In this document: positions 8,032 through 17,269 of the stretch, piece after piece
Layout: every line of letters starts with the position of its first letter
How positions within the stretch are numbered: the first letter of the stretch is position 1
NCBI RefSeq assembly: GCF_003628445.1
Contig: NZ_RBZO01000002.1
Location: 1-64,000 of the forward strand
Direction: 5' to 3'
From: Oceanobacillus bengalensis
Lineage (GTDB): Bacteria; Bacillota; Bacilli; Bacillales; Amphibacillaceae
DNA length: 64,000 bases
Made by a program: the position numbers and the translations under genes
The notes under the pieces: model-generated
The model's input: only the letters and a program-made list of their open reading frames with translations
The model's database searches: none
Told to the model about the DNA's origin: nothing

Positions 8032-10503
8032 ATGCATGATAATGAGAAGATAAATATACTCCTTGTCGATGATCGACCGGAGAATTTACTAGCTATTGAA
8101 GCAATTATTGAAAAAGAAGAATATAACTTAGTGAAAGCCTCATCGGGAGAAGAGGCGCTGAAGTTTTTACTTAAAAATACATTTGCAGTCATTTTATTAG
8201 ATGTGCAAATGCCAGGAATGGATGGCTTTAGCACGGCAAAGATAATTAAAGCAAGAGAAAAGACGAAAAATATTCCAATCTTATTCATTACAGCAAATAA
8301 TTTAGAATCAGAACATATCTTTATGGGGTATTCTGTAGGTGCAATTGATTATATTTTAAAGCCTGTTGATCCATTAATTTTAAAGGCAAAAGTAGAAGGA
8401 TTTGTTGGGATTTATAAAATGAGACAGCAGCTTATTACACAAGCTACCACTTTAGCAGAAAAGACAACAGAACTGGAAGCAGCCAATAAGGAACTTTCGG
8501 AATTAGCTGTGAAACTCAGGCTGTCAGAAACGTTAGCAAATGTGATTAGTGAGACATCAAAGGATTCGATGCTTATTTTAGATGAGAATGGGACCATTAT
8601 AAAGGTAAACCCTTCTGTCCGTCAGATGTTTCAATACAGTGAAGATGAACTGATTGGAAAAAATATTCGCATTCTATTTACAGAGGATACAGCAAATAGA
8701 TATATAGAAAAGGTATTCGACACGATTCAAACATTTGGTACATTAAGGGGCTTTGATCATCAAAAGGAAGTAAGTATAAATCGAAAAGATGAAACGTCCA
8801 TAATCGTAGACCTGCAATTCGGACTAAAATTTCTTCAGGACAGGTATATTGTTGCCTGTACAATAAGAGATATTACCGAGCAGAAGGAAAATGAAGCATT
8901 GATTAAAAAAATGGCGTATTACGACGCGCTAACGACTCTACCAAATAGAAGAGCATGGCGTGAAACAGTGATAGATTTCCTGCAGATAGCAAAAAGTGCA
9001 AATCAGTCTCTAGGAATTATGTTTTTAGACATGGATCGCTTTAAAAATATCAATGACTCACTCGGGAATCAAATGGGTGACCGCGTCCTTCAAAAGATTG
9101 CAAAGCGGATTGTGACGACACTAAGTGAAGAGGATTATGTCGCTAGAATCAGTGGAGATAAATTTGCGATACTACTTGCAAATACGAATCGGGATAGCGC
9201 GTTAGTAGCTGCAGACCGAATACGAGATGCTTTCAGGCAAGCCTTAGTCATTAACAACTACGAGCTTTATCTAACAATGAGTATTGGGCTCAGTATCTTT
9301 CCTTATGATGGAGAAGATTATTCCGAGTTAGTTAAAAATGCTGATGCTGCTTTATATCATGCGAAAGAAATAGGGCAAAACAATTATCATGTTTTCCATG
9401 CAGGAATGAATATACAGTCATACCGATCATTTATGATGCAGAATGAGTTATATAAAGCTATTGATCGGAAAGAATTTGAAATACTCTATCAGCCTCGTAT
9501 AAATGTAAAAACTGGAAAAGTGGAAAGTGCTGAAGCGATGATACGCTGGAATCACCTAAATTGGGGTTCTATCTTACCGAAGGAGTTTATTCCGCTTGCA
9601 GAACAAACGGGACAAATTGTTGCAATTGATAAATGGGTGCTAGAATCTGTATGTCATCAACTGAAAGAATGGAAGAAGGCTGGAATGGCACCGATTCGAA
9701 TTGCCTTTCATTTCTCGGCGCAGCAATTTCTACAAACAGATGTAGTAGATGATATGAAACGAATCTTAAAGGAAACCAATGTATCACCGAATCTATTAGA
9801 AATCAAAATAACCGAGTCAGCCTTGCTGAATAACGAGAAATTTTCAAAAAGTACATTACAACATTTAATGGACTTAGGCATTTGTATTAGTATTGATGAT
9901 TTTGGGACAGGCTACTCTTCATTGCATTATTTAAAAGAATTACCAGTAAGCATCCTTAAAGTTGACCGCTCCTTTGTTCAAGGTATCATGGATAAGAAAT
10001 CAAAGAATCGAGCAATTATCACGGGAATTATTTCGTTAGCAAAAGCGTTAAAACTATCGATTATAGCCGAGGGTGTTGAGACGGAGGAACAATTTGAGTT
10101 CTTCAAATTACATGAATGTGATGAAGTCCAAGGTTATTTATTCAGTCCTCCTGCCCAGAGACCGATATTTGAGAAAATGATAGTAGATGGCAAATATGAG
10201 GTTAAGTCTACCGATAAGCCGCCAGTTACAATGGAAGAGAAAAGGGAACGGCTACAAAAGTCAAATCCAGTACCTCAAGCACTCAAAAAGTTGAAGGAAA
10301 TGTACACCATATCGCAAAGAGAGTTAGAAGTATTCGAGTTAATCTTAGCTGGGTTAAGTAATAAAGAAATATCTCAACGTTTATTTATCAGTGAGCATAC
10401 TGTAAAAAATCATATCTCCCATATTTTCCAGAAGCTAGTGGTAACTGATCGTGCACAGGCAATGGCATTGGTGTACCGTTACTGTATCAGTGATGGTGAA
10501 TAA
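8032..10503 (+). CDS. Response regulator: REC-PAS-GGDEF-EAL-LuxR HTH
   Basis: This 823-aa protein has five modules. They are an N-terminal receiver (Asp57 in LLDVQMPGMDG), a short coiled coil, a PAS domain (about 165-285), GGDEF (about 290-460), EAL (about 475-710), and a C-terminal LuxR/GerE helix-turn-helix (about 750-820, with SNKEISQRLF and EHTVKNHISHIF). The cyclase signature reads SGDKF at 374, so cyclase activity is doubtful. The EAL domain keeps E501 (as EAM), DDFGTGYSS and KVDRSF, so phosphodiesterase activity or c-di-GMP binding is plausible. The ATG at 8032 follows GAGAGGGAG. An HTH after a full GGDEF-EAL pair suggests DNA binding controlled by phosphorylation and c-di-GMP. The neighbouring hybrid kinase is a candidate phosphate source. 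Confidence 0.85.
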   Translation: MHDNEKINILLVDDRPENLLAIEAIIEKEEYNLVKASSGEEALKFLLKNTFAVILLDVQMPGMDGFSTAKIIKAREKTKNIPILFITANNLESEHIFMGYSVGAIDYILKPVDPLILKAKVEGFVGIYKMRQQLITQATTLAEKTTELEAANKELSELAVKLRLSETLANVISETSKDSMLILDENGTIIKVNPSVRQMFQYSEDELIGKNIRILFTEDTANRYIEKVFDTIQTFGTLRGFDHQKEVSINRKDETSIIVDLQFGLKFLQDRYIVACTIRDITEQKENEALIKKMAYYDALTTLPNRRAWRETVIDFLQIAKSANQSLGIMFLDMDRFKNINDSLGNQMGDRVLQKIAKRIVTTLSEEDYVARISGDKFAILLANTNRDSALVAADRIRDAFRQALVINNYELYLTMSIGLSIFPYDGEDYSELVKNADAALYHAKEIGQNNYHVFHAGMNIQSYRSFMMQNELYKAIDRKEFEILYQPRINVKTGKVESAEAMIRWNHLNWGSILPKEFIPLAEQTGQIVAIDKWVLESVCHQLKEWKKAGMAPIRIAFHFSAQQFLQTDVVDDMKRILKETNVSPNLLEIKITESALLNNEKFSKSTLQHLMDLGICISIDDFGTGYSSLHYLKELPVSILKVDRSFVQGIMDKKSKNRAIITGIISLAKALKLSIIAEGVETEEQFEFFKLHECDEVQGYLFSPPAQRPIFEKMIVDGKYEVKSTDKPPVTMEEKRERLQKSNPVPQALKKLKEMYTISQRELEVFELILAGLSNKEISQRLFISEHTVKNHISHIFQKLVVTDRAQAMALVYRYCISDGE

Positions 10504-10756
10504 CGTAATGGATAAAGCCTTCTTAGGTAATCGCGAATATCGGATGTCTAGCTCCAGCGCTAAAGCTGTAGCGCGACTTCCCTCACCTCACGACAATCTA
10601 AGTCAACATCAGTGTGCTCGTCACGTTGCAAGTCTATTCGGGGAGATCGCGCTCCTCGCAAAGCTGCACGTAGTTGGTCTGAGAAGTAATTCATGGAGTA
10701 AATCAAGAACGATTCGCTAAACGGGTGCTTACACTTTTCAAGGAGGAATGTAGCAA
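10504..10756. repeat. GC-richer intergenic repeat, no gene
   Basis: About 10540-10700 is GC-richer than its surroundings, begins TCTAGCTCCAGCGC, and contains inverted GCGCT/AGCGC and CGATC-type segments. It resembles the tctag-type repeats common between Bacillaceae genes. The open frame across it lacks any protein-like features. Confidence 0.45.
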
Positions 10757-13700
10757 GTGAAAATTAGAACAAAACTATTGCTGGCATTAAGTACATTGCC
10801 TATTTTTCTTATCATTCTTATTGTAAGTGGAAGAATGCAGATTACGAACTTTAATAATTTTAGTGAAACATTAAATGAAAATTATGAAAGGATGGTATTA
10901 GCAGAATCTGTGCACAGAGATATTAAAGATGAATCGATTAGTCTACGTAATATAACGTTATTCAATAATGAAGAGACCATTCAAAGTGAAATTACGAAGA
11001 TACAGACCATTAGTGATCGAATCAATGAAAATATTGATATCTTAGAGGAGTTAGGGCGAGAAACTGAACAGCATGATTTAATTACCCAATTAAAAGAGAC
11101 GAACCAGGAATTCATCCTATATAAGGATCAATTAATTCGACTGGTAAATGACGGGAATAAAGCAGAGGCTGTCGCATTAATTGGCGAAGACTCCATGGAA
11201 TTTCATCGTGATTTCTTGGATTTGATTTCAGAGCTTACGACTGCATATGAAACGAGAATGTACACTTCTTTCCAAACAGAAAGTTCATCATTTAGTAGCA
11301 CAATTGTAATGGAAGTAATTATTTTAACGGCTATCATTGTCATTATCATGATGCTTCTATTACGGACTAACTGGAGCGTATCGTCAAGGTTAAATAGGGT
11401 TTCAAATGTGATGAGTGGAATTGCAAGTGGTAAGTTAAATTTAAATACCAAAGTAGAAGTTATTGCGAATAATGAGATTGATGAAGTAGCAATGTCATTT
11501 AATCAAATGGCAGCGACCCTAGAGGAACAAAGAGATAAAGAACAGAATCTTATATGGATTAAATCAAGCATCGCAGATATTACGACGAGTTTAACTGGAG
11601 CAAAATCAGTAGAATATGTAGCGGAAACTTTCTTGTCCAAGATTGTCCCACTTGTTCATGGTAATCATGCTGTATTCTATGTCGCTAATGAAAACGAAGA
11701 AGACTCGGATGCAATTTTTACATTACGTGCCTCGTATGCTTTTAAAGAACGGAAACATATGACAACTGCATTCCGAACTGGTGAAGGTTTAATTGGACAG
11801 TGTGCACGTGAGAAGTCACCGATTATTTTATCAAATGTTCCTCCCGATTATATTTCAGTGAAGTCAGGACTGGGTGAAGCTACACCACTAAACTTGTATT
11901 TGCTTCCAATTCTCTTTGAGGGGGAGGTTAGGGCTGTTATTGAGATTGCCTCTTTTGAGCCTTTTGGTGAGAAGGAACAAATATTGTTAGAGGAAATGTT
12001 AATCGATTTAGGAATTATCCTAGAGAGTGTTCTAGGAAGAATTAAACAAACAAAACTATTAGAAGAAACACAAATGCTCATGGAAGAAATTCAAACCCAA
12101 TCCGAAGAACTACAATCACAGCAAGATGAGTTAAAAGCAACAAATGAAGAACTAGAACAACAAACAATTACACTTAAACAATCCGAGGAGAAACTCCAAA
12201 GTCAGCAGGAAGAACTTGAACAAACAAACACAGAATTAGAAGAAAAGGCAATCAGTTTAGAAGAACAGAATCAGATGTTTGAGGAGAAAAATAAAGAATT
12301 ACTGCAGGCGAGAGCAGATTTAGAAGAGAAGGCCAAACAACTTGCATCTAGCTCGAAATATAAATCTGAATTTCTAGCAAACATGTCACATGAACTTAGA
12401 ACACCATTAAATAGTATGCTAATTTTATCAAAATTATTATCCGATAATGATGATGGTGCATTGTCTACGAAACAGGTGGAATTTGCAAAAACGATTTATA
12501 CTTCTGGCAAGGATTTATTGGCATTAATTAACGACATATTAGATTTATCTAAAATTGAATCTGGTAAAATGGAAGTTTATCCAAGCAATGTTGTATTAAC
12601 GGATTTGGCAGCGGCAGTGGAAAGTAATTTTAAACCAGTCGCAGGTGAAAAGAATCTACAATTTGATATTATATTGAACGAGAATTTGCCAACATCTATT
12701 TTCACTGATGAAGGGAAACTGCAACAAGTATTAAAAAATCTGTTGGGAAATGCATTTAAATTTACGAAAAAAGGGAAAGTAACACTAGAAATCTCACAGG
12801 ATCCGAATGCTACGATTCATCAATCACTTGTTTTTTCTGTAACAGATACAGGAATCGGGATAGCAAAAGAAAATCTGAATCTTATCTTTGACGCTTTCCA
12901 GCAGGCAGATGGTACAACAAGTCGTAAATTTGGTGGTACAGGTCTCGGTTTGTCCATTAGTAAGGAATTGGCACGTCTTCTTGGTGGAAAGGTAGTTGTA
13001 ACAAGTGAAGAGGGTATTGGAAGTACATTCTCTTTTTACCTCAGAAATTATGAAGCACAAACGGATACTAATCTGGAATTTGTACATTCTAAGGAAGTTG
13101 CAGCAACCGTTGAGGAAAAAGTGGATTCCCAACCACAAGTGGGGGAAAAGCTTGAAGAACCTGTAGTAGCAGTAACGGAGCAGCTAGTGGAAGAATATAG
13201 CCATATTAAGCGATTATTAATTGTTGATGATGATTCGAACCAACGGAATAGTCTAATGGAGTTAATCGGGGATATGGACGTTATTATGAAAGCTGTCTCA
13301 TCAGGTAAGGAAGCAATTGGTGAGTTAAAACGAAATAAATATGACTGTTTAATCCTCGATTTAGGATTAACGGATACTTCTGGGTTTGATTTGCTAGAAA
13401 AAATGAGTGATAAAAAAGAAAATCAAAATCTGAAAGTTTTCATCTATACAGGAAAAGACGTTACCCTTGAAGAAGAATATTTCCTAAATCAATATGCACA
13501 CACGATTATTATTAAGGACCAGCATTCTCCAAGAAGGTTAAAAGAAGAACTGGCATTATATTTGAATGATGTAAATCCTGATGAACGTAATTCTCATAAA
13601 GCGTTGACCAAGGAGCCCATAGAAGCGGTAGAACTTCAGGGGAAAAAGATCCTGTTAGTTGATGATGATGTACGTAATGTCTATGCGCTATCTAGTATTC

Positions 13701-14035
13701 TGGAGCATTCCGGAATGGATATTCGTTTTGCGGAAAATGGGATGGAAGCTTTAAAAATATTAGAAGAAGATGTATCGATTGACCTTATCATTATGGATAT
13801 TATGATGCCTGAAATGGATGGGTATGAAGCAATGCAGCGGATACGAGAAATGCCAGCCTATGAAAATCACCCAATTATTGCTCTAACCGCTAAGGCGATG
13901 ATCGGGGATCGTGAGCAGAGTTTGTCCAGTGGAGCATCAGACTATATTGTTAAACCAGTGGATACAGATCAGCTAATCTCCTTAATCAAGGTTTGGTTAT
14001 TCGACTTGGAAGGGAAAAACGAGGAAAATGGTTGA
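10757..14035 (+). CDS. Hybrid sensor histidine kinase: CHASE3-like/HAMP/GAF/HK/REC/REC
   Basis: The product is 1092 aa. TM1 (about 7-25) and TM2 (about 183-205) flank a helical extracytoplasmic domain of the CHASE3 or four-helix type. After these come HAMP (about 205-260), GAF (about 270-420), a long Gln/Glu-rich coiled coil (430-535), and HisKA with acceptor His545 in SHELRTPLNS. An HATPase with GTGLGLSI follows, then two receivers. REC1 (Asp868) has an unusual LDLGLTDTSG acceptor loop, and REC2 (Asp1014) is canonical (MDIMMPEMDG). The start is GTG at 10757, after AAGGAGGAA. The stop overlaps the following CheR-type gene by 8 bases. This pairing recalls RsbK/RsbM, which control SigB in Bacillus cereus, but no RsbY-like phosphatase is visible here. 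Confidence 0.88.
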   Translation: MKIRTKLLLALSTLPIFLIILIVSGRMQITNFNNFSETLNENYERMVLAESVHRDIKDESISLRNITLFNNEETIQSEITKIQTISDRINENIDILEELGRETEQHDLITQLKETNQEFILYKDQLIRLVNDGNKAEAVALIGEDSMEFHRDFLDLISELTTAYETRMYTSFQTESSSFSSTIVMEVIILTAIIVIIMMLLLRTNWSVSSRLNRVSNVMSGIASGKLNLNTKVEVIANNEIDEVAMSFNQMAATLEEQRDKEQNLIWIKSSIADITTSLTGAKSVEYVAETFLSKIVPLVHGNHAVFYVANENEEDSDAIFTLRASYAFKERKHMTTAFRTGEGLIGQCAREKSPIILSNVPPDYISVKSGLGEATPLNLYLLPILFEGEVRAVIEIASFEPFGEKEQILLEEMLIDLGIILESVLGRIKQTKLLEETQMLMEEIQTQSEELQSQQDELKATNEELEQQTITLKQSEEKLQSQQEELEQTNTELEEKAISLEEQNQMFEEKNKELLQARADLEEKAKQLASSSKYKSEFLANMSHELRTPLNSMLILSKLLSDNDDGALSTKQVEFAKTIYTSGKDLLALINDILDLSKIESGKMEVYPSNVVLTDLAAAVESNFKPVAGEKNLQFDIILNENLPTSIFTDEGKLQQVLKNLLGNAFKFTKKGKVTLEISQDPNATIHQSLVFSVTDTGIGIAKENLNLIFDAFQQADGTTSRKFGGTGLGLSISKELARLLGGKVVVTSEEGIGSTFSFYLRNYEAQTDTNLEFVHSKEVAATVEEKVDSQPQVGEKLEEPVVAVTEQLVEEYSHIKRLLIVDDDSNQRNSLMELIGDMDVIMKAVSSGKEAIGELKRNKYDCLILDLGLTDTSGFDLLEKMSDKKENQNLKVFIYTGKDVTLEEEYFLNQYAHTIIIKDQHSPRRLKEELALYLNDVNPDERNSHKALTKEPIEAVELQGKKILLVDDDVRNVYALSSILEHSGMDIRFAENGMEALKILEEDVSIDLIIMDIMMPEMDGYEAMQRIREMPAYENHPIIALTAKAMIGDREQSLSSGASDYIVKPVDTDQLISLIKVWLFDLEGKNEENG

Positions 14036-14879
14036 TAGAAATGTAACTGAAATGGATTCGCTCGAGTACCTTGAAAAACTAGAAATTGAATTGTTTTTGC
14101 AAGGAATTTATGATTGGTATGGATACGATTATAGGGATTATGCTTACCAATCGATAAGGAGAAGGATATGGCATCGGGTGGAAGCTGAGAAGGTATCTAG
14201 CATTCTCGAATTATTGGATAAGGTATTACATGATACCAGCTGTGTGCAGCGTTTAATGGCCGATTTTTCAATCAATGTAACAGAGATGTTCCGTGACCCC
14301 CTGTTCTTTGGGCAATTTCGGGAGAAGGTCGTACCATTACTACGCACCTATCCTTCCATTCGGATTTGGCATGCTGGCTGTTCAACGGGTGAAGAGATAT
14401 ATTCAATGGCAATCCTGCTGAAAGAAGAAGGATTGTATGATAAAACGAAAATCTATGCAACAGACATCAATGCAGATGTGTTAAAAATTGCTAAAAACGG
14501 TTATTATCCGCTTGATAATATGAAGAAATATACAAGTAATTACCTACAAGCTGGAGGAAAAGATGCTTTTTCAGCGTATTACACGGCGACAAATAATGGT
14601 GTACGATTCAATCCATGTCTAACGAAGAATGTTGTTTTTGCCCAGCACAATCTTGTTACAGATCGTTCTTTCAACGAATTTCATGTTATCATATGCCGAA
14701 ATGTACTCATTTACTTTAATAAAACATTACAAGCAAAAGTACATCAGCTTTTCTATGAGAGTTTAGGTATGTTCGGAATTCTCGGTCTTGGTGATAAAGA
14801 AACAATTGCCTATACGAACCAAGCAGACCATTACAAGGAATTAAGTGGGAAACATAAATTGTATCAGAAAGTGAATTAG
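14028..14879 (+). CDS. CheR-type SAM-dependent methyltransferase
   Basis: This 283-aa protein has an N-terminal helical CheR subdomain, the NVTEMFRD segment (83-90), the SAM-binding motif HAGCSTGEEIYS (115-126), YATDIN and the later ICRNVLIYF strand. CheR enzymes methylate glutamates in signalling coiled coils. The ATG lies inside the end of the hybrid kinase gene (8-base overlap), so translation is probably coupled. The kinase, with its glutamate/glutamine-rich coiled coil, is then the likely substrate. By analogy this would be an RsbM-like enzyme rather than the chemotaxis CheR, because it is separate from the receptor genes. That role is inferred. Confidence 0.88.
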   Translation: MVDRNVTEMDSLEYLEKLEIELFLQGIYDWYGYDYRDYAYQSIRRRIWHRVEAEKVSSILELLDKVLHDTSCVQRLMADFSINVTEMFRDPLFFGQFREKVVPLLRTYPSIRIWHAGCSTGEEIYSMAILLKEEGLYDKTKIYATDINADVLKIAKNGYYPLDNMKKYTSNYLQAGGKDAFSAYYTATNNGVRFNPCLTKNVVFAQHNLVTDRSFNEFHVIICRNVLIYFNKTLQAKVHQLFYESLGMFGILGLGDKETIAYTNQADHYKELSGKHKLYQKVN

Positions 14880-14962
14880 TATGGGTGCCTACGTGTACAG
14901 GCCTTGCTTACGGTGCTATAGCGCTAATGATGGAGATATAGATGATATAGGTTAGAAATGAA

Positions 14963-14996
14963 AAGCCGGAATCCAATTTGGACTTCGGCTGTTTCG
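14963..14996 (+). terminator. Weak hairpin after the methyltransferase gene
   Basis: AGCCGGAATCC can pair with GGACTTCGGCT with two mismatches and is followed by GTTTCG. It is a possible terminator for the kinase operon. The rest of the 278-base gap shows nothing recognisable except the inverted repeat at 15104. Confidence 0.4.
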
Positions 14997-15103
14997 TGAT
15001 TATAAGGGATGATGATGGCCATGGACGTTTTGAAGGAGAAGGTTAGGTAAAGTGGTAGAAGAGAGAGGGTGTCATCGCTCTAAAGAGGATAAGAGTAAAA
15101 AAA

Positions 15104-15146
15104 TGCCTGTCACTTGTCGACATAAATCGATAAGTGACAGGCACCG
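15104..15146. repeat. Inverted, hairpin-forming version of the 18-base repeat
   Basis: TGCCTGTCACTTGTCGA and TCGATAAGTGACAGGCA form a 17-bp stem (one G-U pair) around a 6-base loop. The right arm is the same motif as the single dispersed copies. It lies between two converging operons and may work as a bidirectional terminator. Confidence 0.85.
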
Positions 15147-15157
15147 TTAAAAGAAGA

Positions 15158-16825
15158 TTAAAATATTTTATACGTATTTTTGCCTGCGTCTTTGGCGATA
15201 TAGAGCGCTTTATCGGCTTCTTTTAGTATGGTATGGGTTGAAGTTTCATTTGATATTGAGTAGGAGATTCCAATACTCGTCTTCAGGTCGATGTGCATGT
15301 CATCAATTTTTAAAGGTTGTTCCATCAGTATCTCTACTTTTTTTGCAACCATTATTGCATTGTTGATTGATTTAACATTTGGTAATAAGACGACAAATTC
15401 ATCTCCACCAAGCCTTGCCACCATATCCTTCTCATCAATACATTTACAGATTCGTCTTCCGAATGCATCAATCACTTTATCCCCAATATCATGTCCATAG
15501 GTGTCATTAATCTGTTTAAAATTATCCATATCCATCATCAGGACTGCAAGCTTATTCCCATTTTCTTGGAAGTCTTTCACAGCTTCAGACAAGCGTATAT
15601 TAAATAAACGGCGATTTGGTAAGCCTGTTAACGTATCATGTAGTGCAAAATACTTCAGTCGTGTCTCGTAATCCTTTTCTGGTGTTATATCCCTTGTTAG
15701 CACAACGATATGCTCTAACTGATTTTCATCATCAAATACTGGTGTTCCAACCATTTCAGACCAAATCCAATCTTTCGTTTTATGGCGCTGTCTGAATTGA
15801 ATTTTACATGTTTTCCCACTCGCAATGGAGGTATTCATCGCCTCTTTTAAAGCTTCAACATCATCTGGAAATACATTGTAGAAGAGTGATTGTCCTTCAT
15901 ACTCATAATAGTCAAAGCCAAGTATTTCCTTATAAGAAGGAGATACGTAGGTCATTTCCCCATTGGGATTAATTAAGGAAATAAGCACATGGGCGTTTTC
16001 GGCGATTATTCGGAAACGCTCTTCACTTTCCGTTAACTTCTTCAATAAATCAATATGATCAGATATATCTTTGAAAATACCGTAAATACCCGTAACTTTC
16101 TTGTCTACAATAATTGGCGTAAACTTAGTAACGACATGAATTGGATTTCCAAGATTATCATTAACTTTCACTGGGAAATCCTGTGCAGCACCACGGATAG
16201 CTAGTTGGAAATTTTTCTGAACAAGCATTATATCCTCATCGGTAGGAACAAAATCACAATAATGCCTTTGCTTCAGTTCTTCACGGCTATATCCAAGGAT
16301 CTTTTCCGCTGCAAGGTTTGCGTTTTCAATATATCCGTCTAAATTAAGCGAAATAATGGCATCTAAATTATATTTGTAGAGAGATTGATATTTTTGCTTG
16401 CTCTCATGTAACCGCTCTGTTGATTTCTTTGACTCCAATTCTGCCAGTTTTCTATCCGTTACATCTTTAACGACAGCGACAATATGTGTACACTTGTTTT
16501 CCTCATTCGTCAAAGGTGTTAACGTTGTTTCTGAATAGTGGCGCACACCAGATGGAGTAAGATAAGAATCTTTGTAAGTCAAAACGCTCAAGCTTGTTGC
16601 AACTTCTCTATATTGTTCACATAAGAAATTCGCTGTTTCAAGAGGATATATGTCCGTAATTTTCTTTTCAATATCCTTCACTGTTAATATTGTGCTATCT
16701 ATTGCTGCGCGATTGATAAATTCATAATAAAAGGAAAACTCTTCCTCCACACGTATTAAAAATACAATATCTTGTATTCCATCCAATATTATTTTAGTCA
16801 TTGAAAGTTGACTCAACTGATTCAT
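15158..16825 (-). CDS. Diguanylate cyclase with three PAS-type sensor domains
   Basis: The product is 555 aa: three PAS/PAC-like segments (about 8-125, 140-260 and 270-385) followed by GGDEF (about 390-555). The catalytic signature is intact (ARLGGDEFVVLLP), with the upstream MDMDNFKQINDTYGH, so GTP-to-c-di-GMP activity is likely. The position of the inhibitory RxxD site reads DEKD, so product feedback by that route is not expected. No membrane segment is seen. It is the last gene of a minus-strand c-di-GMP operon that also holds a PilZ protein and a GGDEF-EAL-PilZ protein. Confidence 0.9.
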   Translation of the reverse strand: MNQLSQLSMTKIILDGIQDIVFLIRVEEEFSFYYEFINRAAIDSTILTVKDIEKKITDIYPLETANFLCEQYREVATSLSVLTYKDSYLTPSGVRHYSETTLTPLTNEENKCTHIVAVVKDVTDRKLAELESKKSTERLHESKQKYQSLYKYNLDAIISLNLDGYIENANLAAEKILGYSREELKQRHYCDFVPTDEDIMLVQKNFQLAIRGAAQDFPVKVNDNLGNPIHVVTKFTPIIVDKKVTGIYGIFKDISDHIDLLKKLTESEERFRIIAENAHVLISLINPNGEMTYVSPSYKEILGFDYYEYEGQSLFYNVFPDDVEALKEAMNTSIASGKTCKIQFRQRHKTKDWIWSEMVGTPVFDDENQLEHIVVLTRDITPEKDYETRLKYFALHDTLTGLPNRRLFNIRLSEAVKDFQENGNKLAVLMMDMDNFKQINDTYGHDIGDKVIDAFGRRICKCIDEKDMVARLGGDEFVVLLPNVKSINNAIMVAKKVEILMEQPLKIDDMHIDLKTSIGISYSISNETSTHTILKEADKALYIAKDAGKNTYKIF

Positions 16826-16842
16826 TATCCATCTCCTTCCCC

Positions 16843-17223
16843 TTAATGCGTATGTGCAACTTCATTCTTAGCGATAATTTTCAGTTGTACAATTAACGAT
16901 TCTTGAACTTCTTCTTCCATGTCAAAATGTATCCCATAATCATAGGTGTTTCCAAATTGCCGCTTCCACATAATTTTTCCAATAAGATTAAATTCCTTAT
17001 CATTTATTTGAAATATGACCCGTAATATAATTTCTTTATGCTCAACTTCTGGTATGTTTAATTCTAAGTGAAGTTTCGCACCTTCTGGGCTAAGGTCAAT
17101 AATCTTAGCAATACCATCAGACGTTTTCACTGGATCGTCATCGATTCTAACAATTTGAAAAAGCGCATCTAATGGTGTGCCAAAAACGTAACGAAATGCT
17201 TCATCTCTTTTATATCTCATCAT
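16843..17223 (-). CDS. Single-domain PilZ c-di-GMP receptor
   Basis: This 126-aa protein has a basic YKRDEAFRY segment at its N-terminus and DLSPEGAKL near residue 44. Together they correspond to the RxxxR and (D/N)xSxxG elements with which PilZ domains grip c-di-GMP, although the arginine spacing here is RxxxxR. A following beta-rich stretch ends in the typical YGIHF strand. It lies between the genes of two c-di-GMP enzymes and probably reads their signal. The output is unknown. Confidence 0.8.
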   Translation of the reverse strand: MMRYKRDEAFRYVFGTPLDALFQIVRIDDDPVKTSDGIAKIIDLSPEGAKLHLELNIPEVEHKEIILRVIFQINDKEFNLIGKIMWKRQFGNTYDYGIHFDMEEEVQESLIVQLKIIAKNEVAHTH

Positions 17224-17269
17224 TTATATATCACCTACTATGAATAACTAAGGAACAGACTACCGAGTT

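Noticed and set aside
10451-10720. 89-codon frame overlapping the end of the REC-PAS-GGDEF-EAL-LuxR gene
   Set aside because: It shifts out of the HTH coding region into a GC-rich repeat; there is no ribosome site.
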